Assembly (NCBI RefSeq): GCF_009720745.1
Contig: NZ_WNKX01000033.1
Location: 1-47,377 of the forward strand
DNA length: 47,377 bases
From: Massilia eburnea
GTDB lineage: Bacteria; Pseudomonadota; Gammaproteobacteria; Burkholderiales; Burkholderiaceae_D
Reading direction: 5' to 3'
Numbering within the stretch: the stretch's first letter is position 1; every line of letters starts with the position of its first letter. The notes below the pieces were generated by a model. It saw only the letters and a program-made list of their open reading frames with translations, ran no database searches and was not told where the DNA came from. The position numbers and the translations under genes are program-made. Positions 33,236 through 42,203 of the stretch are shown in pieces.

Positions 33236-34760
33236 TCCGCTAAAGGCAGGATAGCCTGGCGATAGGGCTGCGCTTCGTTTTCGACGTGCCAGTTGGCCCA
33301 CAGGCGGTTGCGGGAGCGGCCGTCCTCGGCGCGGTCGGGTTCCAGGCTCAGGTAATTACGGGCGCCGATGTAGCGGTGCGAGGTGCCGGGGAATTTGTAC
33401 ATCGCAGTCGTGATGCCGCCTTCCAGCTGCTCCACCTTGTCGCCCACGTGTTCGAGATAGAACAGCGCCATTGCCGGTGGCGGCGGGTGCACCACGCCGG
33501 AGGAGGTCAGCTGGTGGATGGTGATTGGCTTCCCAGCGTAGTGCTTCTGATTCGATTCAATGGCGCCGATCGCGCCGACGTGCACGTCGCCGGAAAGGAT
33601 GGTCACGCGGCCGCCGGTGCGCTGCGACCATTCCTGCAGGCGGTGGATCAGGCGCAGGCGCTCCCATTGGTGGGTGCGGCTTAGCCAGTGGTCTTTCAGG
33701 TCGTCTTCCAGCTCCTGCTGGCCGGGCAGGGCGCACAGCAGCATTTCCAGCGTGCTGAAGTCGGGATGCACCACGGGGATGCTGGACATGATCAGGAGGT
33801 GCTTGCAATCGTTCTGGGCATCCAGCCAGGCGTAGGCGGCCTGCCAGGATTGCTCGCCCATTACCACGTCGGGCGTGCGCTCGCTGCGCAGGTCCAGAGC
33901 CAGCAGGCCGTAATCGCCAAAGCGCGCAGCTTGCGTGAAGGCCGGCTGCATCGGCAATCGCATCGGCACCTCCGCTTCCGAAGCGCAGTGCTGCTGGAAC
34001 AGCAGGAAGTAGTCGCGCGCCACATTGAAGATCGCCTTGAAAACGGGCGATTGCTGGAATTTGTCCGGGTAGGAACCCCAGCCATCGATGATGTCGTGGT
34101 CATCCCACATCATCACGGTGGGGATGGTGGCCAGCATGCGCGCCACGTGCGGATAGGCCCAGACCTTCAGGTAGTTTCCGAAGAAGAAGTCGTCGATGTC
34201 GGTTTGCAGGGCCTTGGTGACCGGTTTGTTGGCAAGCTTTTTGTCATTCGGTGCGGCGGCCCAGTCGTGCAGGGCGGTAGTGGTCCACATGGCGTCGCTG
34301 TAGATCTGGTCGCCCCCCATCAGCAGCAGGTGGTAGGGGCGCTGTGCGTGGTTGTCGCGCATCTTGTTCCAGACCGGATCCTGCGGGATGTCCTTCATCT
34401 TCTTGTAGTCGGAGAAGCCGTTGCAGGAGGTATAGGCGCAGGTAGGGGCGTTGCCGCGGGCCGGGACGGTGAAGGAGTAGGGCTGTCCGTCGACGCTGTA
34501 TTGGACCTGCAGCTCGCGCGTCGCGTGCTGGTCGATGTCGAATTGCCAGCGCTCGACTGTGTGCAGGGCGCGTTTGTGCAGGCGGGTGCGCAAGCGGCGC
34601 GAGGTGATCGCCAGTTGGGATGCCTCGGCAGTGGCGCCAGGCAGTATTGCGGCATTGACTGGGGGGCGTCGTCGCCTGACCAGACGGCCAGCGCGCTGAC
34701 GCTCCATTTTCCATTGCTGCACCCGCAGAACTTCAGGATGGGACCTAAGACTACTGCCAT
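33232..34760 (-). pseudogene. PhoD-like phosphatase, split by a one-base frameshift
   Basis: Metal-dependent phosphodiesterase/alkaline phosphatase-like protein of the PhoD family. Metal-site motifs are intact: LLLMGGDQIYSD, MWDDHDIIDGWGSYP and ILSGDVHVGAIG. The family-type N-terminus (VVLGPILKFCGCSNGKWSVSA to GDDAP) is encoded from ATG 34760, with AAGG seven bases upstream, but in a different frame from the rest. The frames meet at a run of six C residues on the minus strand (34661-34666); one more C would join them as DDAPPVNAAIL and give about 509 residues. Without it, only a start at GTG 34722 or ATG 34707 yields the body, with an Arg-rich N-terminus foreign to the family. Either a true mutation, a slippage-prone tract or a sequence error. 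No signal peptide is visible. Confidence 0.8.
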
Positions 34761-34884
34761 TGCCAAGCCTTTCGATATTATTAAACAGTAAATAATATCG
34801 CGGATTGGTGCTTTGGATAACTGACGGCCTGCAGTGCGGGCTCTAGCCTGTAGCCTGTAGACCTATTCATTACAGGAGGCTGCT

Positions 34885-34962
34885 ATGGGAAAGTATTTCT
34901 TGGCTTGGCTGTTGGGGGTGCCGGGGATTGTGCTGCTGCTGATTTACCTGTTCTTCCATTAA
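34885..34962 (+). CDS. Single-pass small membrane protein, 25 aa
   Basis: ATG 34885 follows a near-perfect Shine-Dalgarno (AGGAGG, 34874-34879, 5-base spacer). The product starts MGKYFLAWLLGVPG, continues as one hydrophobic helix and ends LIYLFFH. From memory, very similar short peptides are common in proteobacterial genomes as unnamed hypothetical proteins. Its TAA stop is formed by the first bases of the palindromic repeat that follows. It sits alone between the phosphatase start and the 3' end of icmF. Function unknown. Confidence 0.7.
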   Translation: MGKYFLAWLLGVPGIVLLLIYLFFH

Positions 34963-35000
34963 ACCGGTAAACCGGTGTCAGACCCACGGGGCCTGACACC
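34960..35000. repeat. Variant palindromic repeat after the small peptide gene
   Basis: TAAACCGGTAAACC (34960-34973) is followed by a hairpin with 12-bp arms and one mismatch: GGTGTCAGACCC (34974-34985), ACG, GGGCCTGACACC (34989-35000). The layout matches the repeats at 5497 and 38374, with GGGTC changed to GGTGTC. It ends 9 bases from the icmF stop and supplies the TAA of the small peptide gene. It could act as a transcription barrier for both converging transcripts. Confidence 0.75.
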
Positions 35001-35009
35001 TTCCTTCGA

Positions 35010-38000
35010 TTACATGTTGCGGCGGTATTGGCCGCCGACTTCGAACAGCGCGGTCGTGATCTGGCCCAAGGAGCAGACGCGGGCTGCGTCCATCAGCTTG
35101 GCGAACACGTTTTCGTTGTCGATGGCGGCCTTTTGCAGTGCGGCCAGGGCGGCTGGTGCTGCATCCGCGTTGCGGGCGTGGAAGTCCGCCAGGCGGGTCA
35201 GCTGCGATTGCTTTTCATCGTCGGTGGAACGCGCCAGTTCGATGGTGGCCGGGGCTTCCGAACCTTTCGGGTTACGGAAAGTGTTCACGCCGATGATAGG
35301 CAGCGAGCCGTCGTGCTTCTTGTGCTCGTACAGCAGCGATTCCTCTTGAATCTTGCCGCGCTGGTAGCCGGTTTCCATCGCGCCCAGCACGCCGCCGCGT
35401 TCGGCGATGCGTTCGAATTCCTGCAGGACGGCTTCTTCCACCAGGTCGGTCAGTTCTTCGATGATGAAGGCGCCCTGGTTCGGGTTTTCGTTCTTCGCCA
35501 GGCCCCATTCGCGGTTGATGATCAGCTGGATCGCCAGTGCGCGGCGGACGGATTCGTCGGTCGGCGTGGTGATCGCTTCGTCGTAGGCGTTGGTGTGCAG
35601 CGAGTTGCAGTTGTCGTAAATCGCGATCAGCGCCTGAAGCGTGGTGCGGATGTCGTTGAAGTCGATTTCCTGTGCGTGCAGCGAGCGACCGGAAGTCTGG
35701 ATGTGGTACTTCAGCTTCTGCGAGCGGTCGTTGGCGCCGTATTTCTCTTTCATGGCCACTGCCCACAGGCGGCGTGCCACGCGGCCCAGGACCGTGTATT
35801 CCGGGTCCATGCCGTTGGAGAAGAAGAACGACAGGTTCGGTGCGAAATCGTCGATGTGCATGCCGCGCGCCAGGTAGGCTTCCACGAAAGTGAAGCCGTT
35901 GGACAGCGTGAAGGCCAGCTGCGAGATCGGGTTCGCGCCCGCTTCCGCGATGTGGTAGCCCGAAATCGACACCGAGTAGAAATTGCGCACCTGGTGGTGC
36001 ACGAAATATTCCTGGATGTCGCCCATCACCTTCAGCGAGAACTCGGTCGAGAAGATGCAGGTGTTCTGGCCCTGGTCTTCCTTCAGGATGTCGGCCTGCA
36101 CGGTGCCGCGCACGTTCATCAGCACCCAGTCCTTGATCTTCTGGTACTCGTCTTCGGACGGCTGGCGCTTGTTCTCTTCGACGAACTTGGCGATCTGCTG
36201 GTCGATGGCTGTGTTCATGAACATCGCCAGGATCGCAGGCGCCGGGCCGTTGATGGTCATCGAGACCGAAGTGCTCGGGTTGCACAGGTCGAAGCCGTCG
36301 TACAGCACTTTCATGTCGTCCAGGGTCGCGATGGACACGCCGGAGTTGCCGATCTTGCCGTAGATGTCGGGACGGATCGCAGGATCAGCGCCGTACAGGG
36401 TGACGGAGTCGAATGCAGTCGACAGGCGTTTCGCATCCATGCCGGTGGAAACCAGCTTGAAGCGGCGGTTGGTACGGAATGCATCGCCTTCGCCCGCAAA
36501 CATACGGGTTGGATCTTCGCCTTCACGCTTGAACGCGAACACGCCCGCGGTGAACGGGTAGGAGCCGGGGACGTTTTCCAGCATCAGCCAGCGCAGCAGC
36601 TCGCCGTGGTCTTCGTACTTCGGCAGCGAGACCTTGCGGATCTTGGTGCCGGACAGGGTGTGCTGTACCAGGCCGGTACGGATTTCCTTGTCGCGGATTT
36701 TCACGACGTATTCGTCGCCCGCGTAGGCAGCCTGCATGTCCGGCCACTGGGCCAGCAGCTTTTTGGAAGCGCCGTCCATGGCGTGGTCGCGCTCGATGAT
36801 CAAGTCATCGAAGTCGGCAACCGATTTGCCGGCGACCGCCATCATGCGCTTGGATTCCTGCAGCTGCTGGCGCTCGCGCGCCAGCTTGGCTTGTGCTTGT
36901 GCTTTCTTGTGATAGCCGCGCACGGTGTCGGAGATCTCGGCCAGGTAGCGCGCGCGTGCCGGCGGCACGATCACGTTCTTGCCGGAGCTGAAGCGCACAT
37001 CGGTCTTGCCCAGCAGGCCTGGCTTGGTGTTCAGGCCCTTTTCGGCCAGCTTCGGCAGCAGGCCTTGATACAGCGCGGTTACGCCGTCGTCATTGAAGCG
37101 GGAAGCCTGGGTACCGAATACCGGCATTTCTTCCGGACGCTTGGTCCACAGTTCGCGGTTGCGCTGGTACTGCTTTGCCACGTCGCGCAGCGCATCCTGC
37201 GCGCCCTTGCGGTCGAATTTGTTGATCGCGATGAAGTCGGCGAAGTCTAGCATGTCGATCTTTTCAAGCTGCGATGCGGCGCCGAATTCCGGCGTCATCA
37301 CATACATGGAGACATCGACGTGCGGCACGATCGCGGCGTCGCCCTGGCCGATGCCGGAGGTTTCCACGATTACCATGTCGAAGCCCGCTACTTTGCAGGC
37401 TGCGATCACGTCAGGCAACGCCTGGGAAATTTCGGAACCGGCTTCACGGGTCGCCAGCGAGCGCATGAAGACGCGCGTCTTGCCGTTCCAGGGGTTGATC
37501 GCGTTCATGCGGATACGGTCGCCCAGCAGCGCGCCGCCGGACTTGCGGCGCGACGGGTCGATCGAGATGACGGCGATGTTCAGCGCATCGCCCTGGTCCA
37601 GGCGGATGCGGCGGATCAGTTCATCGGTCAGCGAGGACTTGCCTGCGCCGCCGGTGCCGGTGATGCCCAGGGTCGGGGCAGTCATGGTTTTCGCCGCAGC
37701 GGTCAGTTCGGCGCGCAGCTTGTCGGAGGCCTTGCCGTTTTCCAGCGCGGTGATCAGCTGGGCCAGCGGGCGGTGGCGCTGTTCGATGTCGCCTTGACGG
37801 ATAGCGTCCAGCTGGGTCGGCGAGTAGGTGGACAGGTCGACGTCGCATTGCTGCACCATCCACTGGATCATGCCGACCAGCCCCATACGCTGGCCGTCTT
37901 CAGGGGAGAAGATGCGGGTCACGCCGTAGTCGTGCAGGTCGGCGATTTCGCTCGGGACGATCACGCCGCCGCCGCCGCCAAAGACCTTGATGTGCGAACC

Positions 38001-38303
38001 GCCGCGCTGGCGCAGCAGGTCGATCATGTATTTGAAGTATTCGACGTGGCCGCCCTGGTAGGAGGAGATGGCGATGCCTTGCACGTCTTCGGTCAGGGCC
38101 GCGGTGACCACTTCGTCCACCGAGCGGTTGTGACCCAGGTGGATCACTTCGGCGCCCTGCGATTGCAGGATGCGGCGCATGATGTTGATCGAGGCGTCGT
38201 GGCCGTCGAACAGGGACGCGGCGGTGACAAAGCGGACTTTGTTCGCGGTCTTGGCCTGCTCCGGCTCGGCGGACAGTTTCTTGGCGTTGGCGATGTCGTT
38301 CAT
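35010..38303 (-). CDS. icmF: Fused isobutyryl-CoA mutase (IcmF) with built-in G-protein chaperone
   Basis: Adenosylcobalamin enzyme that interconverts isobutyryl-CoA and n-butyryl-CoA (possibly related acyl-CoAs), linking valine and fatty acid metabolism. 1097 residues in the fused order: B12-binding domain (1-150; SLFDGHDAS with His35 as lower cobalt ligand, then GGGGGVIVP), MeaI-like GTPase (about 205-450; Walker A GTGGAGKS at 216-223, SIDPSRRKSGGALLGDR, VETSGIGQGD), then the TIM-barrel mutase (YPFTAGVFAFKREGEDPTRMFAGEG reduced to its key TRMFAGEG, plus QVRNFYSVSISGYHIAEAGANP and SLHTNAYDEAI). Methylmalonyl-CoA mutase is excluded by the fused layout. The promoter upstream is MerR-type, and a palindromic repeat separates it from the oxidoreductase gene. 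Confidence 0.93.
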   Translation of the reverse strand: MNDIANAKKLSAEPEQAKTANKVRFVTAASLFDGHDASINIMRRILQSQGAEVIHLGHNRSVDEVVTAALTEDVQGIAISSYQGGHVEYFKYMIDLLRQRGGSHIKVFGGGGGVIVPSEIADLHDYGVTRIFSPEDGQRMGLVGMIQWMVQQCDVDLSTYSPTQLDAIRQGDIEQRHRPLAQLITALENGKASDKLRAELTAAAKTMTAPTLGITGTGGAGKSSLTDELIRRIRLDQGDALNIAVISIDPSRRKSGGALLGDRIRMNAINPWNGKTRVFMRSLATREAGSEISQALPDVIAACKVAGFDMVIVETSGIGQGDAAIVPHVDVSMYVMTPEFGAASQLEKIDMLDFADFIAINKFDRKGAQDALRDVAKQYQRNRELWTKRPEEMPVFGTQASRFNDDGVTALYQGLLPKLAEKGLNTKPGLLGKTDVRFSSGKNVIVPPARARYLAEISDTVRGYHKKAQAQAKLARERQQLQESKRMMAVAGKSVADFDDLIIERDHAMDGASKKLLAQWPDMQAAYAGDEYVVKIRDKEIRTGLVQHTLSGTKIRKVSLPKYEDHGELLRWLMLENVPGSYPFTAGVFAFKREGEDPTRMFAGEGDAFRTNRRFKLVSTGMDAKRLSTAFDSVTLYGADPAIRPDIYGKIGNSGVSIATLDDMKVLYDGFDLCNPSTSVSMTINGPAPAILAMFMNTAIDQQIAKFVEENKRQPSEDEYQKIKDWVLMNVRGTVQADILKEDQGQNTCIFSTEFSLKVMGDIQEYFVHHQVRNFYSVSISGYHIAEAGANPISQLAFTLSNGFTFVEAYLARGMHIDDFAPNLSFFFSNGMDPEYTVLGRVARRLWAVAMKEKYGANDRSQKLKYHIQTSGRSLHAQEIDFNDIRTTLQALIAIYDNCNSLHTNAYDEAITTPTDESVRRALAIQLIINREWGLAKNENPNQGAFIIEELTDLVEEAVLQEFERIAERGGVLGAMETGYQRGKIQEESLLYEHKKHDGSLPIIGVNTFRNPKGSEAPATIELARSTDDEKQSQLTRLADFHARNADAAPAALAALQKAAIDNENVFAKLMDAARVCSLGQITTALFEVGGQYRRNM

Positions 38304-38332
38304 GTTTTGTTCCTTGGAACGGAGGATTTTTG

Positions 38333-38364
38333 ATTATATGACGTTTACGTTAACGTCAAGTCAA
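38333..38364 (-). promoter_or_regulatory. MerR-type promoter and operator of icmF
   Basis: On the minus strand, -35 TTGACT (38359-38364) and a perfect -10 TATAAT (38333-38338) are separated by 20 bases, too long for normal recognition. The spacer (38339-38358) is entirely an inverted repeat, with arms TGACGTT and AACGTCA around 6 bases. Long-spacer promoters filled by a dyad are the hallmark of MerR-family activators. An alternative -35 (TTGACG, 38354-38359) at 15 bases is less likely. Confidence 0.7.
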
Positions 38365-38373
38365 GCAATTCTT

Positions 38374-38475
38374 AAACCCGGTAAACCAGGGTCAGACCCA
38401 AGGGTCAGACCCATCCATTACCGGCTCAGTAGACAGGGTCAGACCCTCGGGTCTGACCCAGGTTTACCGGGTTTA
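38374..38475. repeat. Composite palindromic repeat between icmF and oxidoreductase genes
   Basis: Outer 14-bp arms AAACCCGGTAAACC (38374-38387) and GGTTTACCGGGTTT (38461-38474) are exact reverse complements. Inside are four GGGTC-W-GACCC units: 38389-38399, 38402-38412, 38436-38446 and 38449-38459, in two pairs around a 23-base centre. The structure is like a REPIN, two REP units head to head. The right arm contains the TAA stop of the oxidoreductase gene (38473-38475, minus strand). It could fold in the mRNA and limit read-through into icmF. Confidence 0.9.
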
Positions 38476-41400
38476 GGCAGCCTGCGCGTGAGCGCCGCTC
38501 TTAAACGCCGCCATCATCTTGCCCTTAGCCATCTTGTACTCGGCCACAGCCTTTTCCTTCACATGGCCAAAGCCGCGGATCTTCTCCGGCAGGGCAGCAA
38601 TCGCCACCGCCTGCTCGTGGTTGCCAGCCGACAACCCAGCCATCAGCTCAGCCACAACGGCGCGGTACTCGGTGATCAGCGCGCGTTCCATCTTACGCTC
38701 CTCGGTGTAGCCGAAGATATCGAACGCACCGCCGCGCAGGCCCTTGAACTTGGCCAGCAGCTGGAACGCCTTCCACATCCACGAACCGTATTCCGCCTTG
38801 ACCAGGTGGCCCTTGGCATCCTTCTTTGCGAACAGCGGCGGCGCCAGGTTGAATTTCAGCGAGAAGTCACCTTCAAACTGGGTCTTCAGCTGCTCAACGA
38901 ACCGGCCGTCCGTGTACAGGCGCGCTACTTCATATTCATCTTTATAGGACATCAGCTTGAACAGCGATTTGGCAATCGCCGTCGACAGCTTGTTGCCCAG
39001 GCCCAGCGAGGTTTCCTTGGCGCGCACTTCGGCCACCAGCGCCTCGTAGGAGGCGGCATACGCAGCATCCTGGTAGCCGGTCAGGAATTCCACGCGCTTC
39101 TTGATCACGGTCTCCAGCGACTGTGGCATCTGCACCACGACAGCTTGGGTCGGTGTCGCAGTCTTCTCGACGCGCTTGAAGTCCACAGCGGCGCGGCGGC
39201 CCCACTGGAAGGAGCGCTTGTTCGATTCAACAGCCACACCATTCAGCTCGATCGCGCGCAGCAGCGCGGCTTCGCTCAGTGGGATGCGGCCCTTCTGCCA
39301 GGCGTAACCCATCATGAACAGGTTGGAGGCAATCGAATCGCCCATCAGCGCGGTCGCCAGCCTGGTGGCGTTGATGAAGTCCACCGACTGGGCGCCGCCG
39401 ACGGATTCGGTGATCAGCGCTTCCACGCTTTCAGCCGGGTACTGCCAGTCGGCGTTCTGCGCAAAGGTGCCTGGCGGCTGCTCGTGCTGGTTGACGATGG
39501 CGAAAGTACGGCCTGGGCGCATCTTCGACACGGCGTCGTAAGCACCCGAAGTCAGCATGTCGCAGCCCAGGATCAGGTCTGCTTCGCCGGTGGCGATACG
39601 CTGCGCACGCAGGTGGGCCGGGGTCTTCGCCACTTTGACGTGGGAAGTCACGGAGCCGTTCTTCTGCGACATGCCGGTCATGTCCAGCACGGAAGCGCCT
39701 TTGCCTTCCAGGTGCGCGGCCATGCCCATCAACGCGCCGACGGTAATCACGCCGGTGCCGCCGATGCCGTTGATCAGGATGTTGTATGGCTGCTCAATGC
39801 TTGGCAGCACCGGCGCCGGGATATCGCCCCAGTCGTCGGTCTTCGCGGTGCCGGTCTTGGTCTTCTTCAGCGTGCCGCCTTCAACGGTGACGAAGGATGG
39901 GCAGAAACCCTTGGTGCAGGAGAAGTCCTTGTTGCAGCTCGATTGGTCGATGGTGCGCTTGCGGCCGAATTCAGTCTCCTTCGGCAGGATCGAGACGCAG
40001 TTGGACTGGATGCCGCAATCGCCGCAGCCTTCGCACACTGCTTCGTTGATGACCATGCGTTTTGCAGGGTCAGGGAACTCGCCCTTCTTGCGGCGGCGGC
40101 GCTTCTCGGCGGCGCAGGTCTGGTCGTAAATGATCACGGTGCAGCCAGGCAGTTCACGCATTTCGCGCTGTACGGCATCCATCTCCTTGCGGTCGTGCAG
40201 GGAAACGATGTTAGGCAGGGCGGAACGGTCGGTGTAGCGCGACAGGTCTTCAGTCACCAGTGCGATGCGCTTGATGCCTTCGGCCGCCATCTGCTGCGCG
40301 ATCATCGGCACGGAGACGGTGCCGTCGACTGGCTGGCCGCCGGTCATCGCCACGGCGTCGTTGTACAGGATCTTGTAGGTGATGTTGACCTTCGCAGCAA
40401 CGGCCGCGCGGATCGCCAGGTAGCCGGAGTGGAAGTAGGTACCGTCGCCCAGGTTCTGGAACACGTGCGGCACTTTGCTGAATGCAGCCTGGCCGATCCA
40501 AGGCGTGCCTTCGCCGCCCATATGGGTGGTCAGCTTGTTCATTTCAGGGTAGATCGAGGTCGCCATCACGTGGCAGCCGATGCCGGCCAGCGCGAAGGAG
40601 CCTTCAGGCACCTTGGTCGACGTGTTGTGCGGGCAGCCGGAGCAGTAGAAAGCCGGACGGAACGGCGTTTCGATCGCCTTCTTCAGCACTGCATCCTTGG
40701 CTTCCAGGAAGGCCAGGCGGGCCTTGATCTGGTCCTGGATATTGGTGTCTGCGATGTAGCGGGCCACGCGGCCCGCGATCACGCGCGCCACCTGCGACAC
40801 GGAGAAGTCAGCCTTCGGCGGCAGCAGCCATTCGCCGCGCGGCGCAACCCACTCGCCCTTGTCGTCGAACTTGCCGATGATGTGAGGACGCACGTCGTCG
40901 CGCCAGTTGTACAGCTGTTCCTTCAACTGGTACTCGACAAACTGGCGCTTTTCCTCCACCACCAGGATTTCATCCAGGCCTTGCGCGAATTCGCGCACCG
41001 AGTCCGGCTCCAGCGGCCATGGCATCGAGACTTTGAACAGGCGCAGGCCAACCTTGGCGGCCATGGCTTCATCGATGCCCAGTTCTTCCAGCGCTTCCAG
41101 CACGTCCAGGTAGGATTTGCCGGAGGCGATGATGCCCAGTTTGGCGTCCTTGGAATCGATGGTGGTGTGATTCAGCTTGTTTTCGCGGGCGTAAGCCAGG
41201 GCCGCGTAGATCTTATAGTCCTGCATCAGCGCTTCCTGGTTGCGCGCTTGCTGGCCCAGGGGAATCGACGACAGGCGGGCATTCAGGCCGCCTTCCGGCA
41301 TCACGAAGTCCTGCGGGATCTTCACTTCGACCCGGAACGGATCGGCGTCGATCGAAGCGCTCGACTCCACGGTGTCAGCCAGCGCCTTGAAGGCAACGGC

Positions 41401-42006
41401 GCAGCCGGAGAAGCGCGACATGGCCCAGCCGTGGATACCGAGGTCGATGTATTCCTGCACATTGCATGGATACAGGACCGGGATCATGCAGGCGGAGAAG
41501 ATGTGGTCCGACTGGTGCGGCAGGGTAGAAGAGTAAGCGCCGTGGTCGTCGCCGGCCACCAGCAGGATGCCGCCGTTCTTCGACGTACCGGCATGGTTCA
41601 TGTGCTTGAAGACGTCGCCGCAACGGTCCACGCCCGGGCCCTTGCCGTACCACATGGCGAACACGCCGTCATACTTGGCCGGGCCGATCAGGTCAACCTG
41701 CTGCGAACCCCAGACGGCGGTCGCCGCCAGGTCCTCGTTCACGCCGGGTACGAACTGCACATTGTGCTTTTCCAGGTGCTTCTGCGCCTTCCACAGGGTT
41801 TCGTCCAGGCCGCCCAGCGGCGAACCGCGGTAGCCGGAGATGAAACCGCCGGTATTCAGGCCATCGCGCGCATCGCGCATCTGTTGCATCATTGGCAAGC
41901 GCACCAGCGCCTGGATGCCGGACAGGAAGACTTTACCGGTGGTGGAAGTGTATTTGTCGTCGAGGCTGACGTCGTTGAGTACGGGCGAGTTGCTGCCGTC
42001 TGGCAT
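38473..42006 (-). CDS. Indolepyruvate ferredoxin oxidoreductase family protein (fused)
   Basis: Large thiamine-diphosphate and Fe-S enzyme that oxidatively decarboxylates aryl- or branched 2-oxo acids to acyl-CoA, passing electrons to ferredoxin. About 1177 residues, the fused form seen in aerobic proteobacteria. Visible: N-terminal pyruvate-oxidoreductase-like domain (GYRGSPLGGLDETLW), TPP-binding block (GDGTYFHSG, then ILYNDAVAMTGGQ), a Cys-rich 4Fe-4S region (about 660-707: VCEGCGDCGIQSNC, SSCNKDFSCTKGFC) and a gamma-type domain (NGIGGTGVITVGALMGMAAHLEGKG, key GIGGTGV). ATG 42006 has GGAG nine bases upstream and is preferred to TTG 42021. With icmF downstream, a role in valine/leucine/aromatic amino acid catabolism is likely. 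Its stop codon is provided by the palindromic repeat. Confidence 0.9.
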   Translation of the reverse strand: MPDGSNSPVLNDVSLDDKYTSTTGKVFLSGIQALVRLPMMQQMRDARDGLNTGGFISGYRGSPLGGLDETLWKAQKHLEKHNVQFVPGVNEDLAATAVWGSQQVDLIGPAKYDGVFAMWYGKGPGVDRCGDVFKHMNHAGTSKNGGILLVAGDDHGAYSSTLPHQSDHIFSACMIPVLYPCNVQEYIDLGIHGWAMSRFSGCAVAFKALADTVESSASIDADPFRVEVKIPQDFVMPEGGLNARLSSIPLGQQARNQEALMQDYKIYAALAYARENKLNHTTIDSKDAKLGIIASGKSYLDVLEALEELGIDEAMAAKVGLRLFKVSMPWPLEPDSVREFAQGLDEILVVEEKRQFVEYQLKEQLYNWRDDVRPHIIGKFDDKGEWVAPRGEWLLPPKADFSVSQVARVIAGRVARYIADTNIQDQIKARLAFLEAKDAVLKKAIETPFRPAFYCSGCPHNTSTKVPEGSFALAGIGCHVMATSIYPEMNKLTTHMGGEGTPWIGQAAFSKVPHVFQNLGDGTYFHSGYLAIRAAVAAKVNITYKILYNDAVAMTGGQPVDGTVSVPMIAQQMAAEGIKRIALVTEDLSRYTDRSALPNIVSLHDRKEMDAVQREMRELPGCTVIIYDQTCAAEKRRRRKKGEFPDPAKRMVINEAVCEGCGDCGIQSNCVSILPKETEFGRKRTIDQSSCNKDFSCTKGFCPSFVTVEGGTLKKTKTGTAKTDDWGDIPAPVLPSIEQPYNILINGIGGTGVITVGALMGMAAHLEGKGASVLDMTGMSQKNGSVTSHVKVAKTPAHLRAQRIATGEADLILGCDMLTSGAYDAVSKMRPGRTFAIVNQHEQPPGTFAQNADWQYPAESVEALITESVGGAQSVDFINATRLATALMGDSIASNLFMMGYAWQKGRIPLSEAALLRAIELNGVAVESNKRSFQWGRRAAVDFKRVEKTATPTQAVVVQMPQSLETVIKKRVEFLTGYQDAAYAASYEALVAEVRAKETSLGLGNKLSTAIAKSLFKLMSYKDEYEVARLYTDGRFVEQLKTQFEGDFSLKFNLAPPLFAKKDAKGHLVKAEYGSWMWKAFQLLAKFKGLRGGAFDIFGYTEERKMERALITEYRAVVAELMAGLSAGNHEQAVAIAALPEKIRGFGHVKEKAVAEYKMAKGKMMAAFKSGAHAQAA

Positions 42007-42127
42007 GGTGGCTGTCTCCAAAATTCATGATTCGGTGCGTGCCTGGCATTGGTGAGCGCCGGGTAAGCGCGTCCTTGCCTAAGTCACAACGCCTGCGGAT
42101 GTGCAGGCCTTTTCAAGCTCGAAGTCT

Positions 42128-42143
42128 ACGTTTTACTTTACGT
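42128..42143. promoter_or_regulatory. Candidate operator upstream of the oxidoreductase gene, related to the icmF site
   Basis: ACGTTTTACTTTACGT shares 12 of 16 positions with ACGTTTACGTTAACGT in the icmF promoter (38341-38356), with both outer ACGT elements conserved. On the minus strand it lies between weak -35-like (TTTCCG) and -10-like (TAGACT) hexamers 18 bases apart. The remainder of the 311-base gap 42007-42317 holds no gene that I can support, only the inverted repeat at 42204-42310. Confidence 0.45.
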
Positions 42144-42203
42144 ATACGGAAATACGGTTTGGGGATGGGGGTATAAGAAAAAGTGATGACCGCCCGACTG
42201 CCC

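Noticed and set aside
35028..37250. A 740-codon antisense frame over icmF
   Set aside because: Typical shadow of a strongly codon-biased gene, no ribosome site and no domain.
38170..42030. A 1286-codon open frame on the + strand opposite the oxidoreductase gene
   Set aside because: High-GC antisense shadow: its product is a low-complexity mix rich in His, Gln, Arg and Val, while the minus frame has intact TPP and Fe-S motifs.
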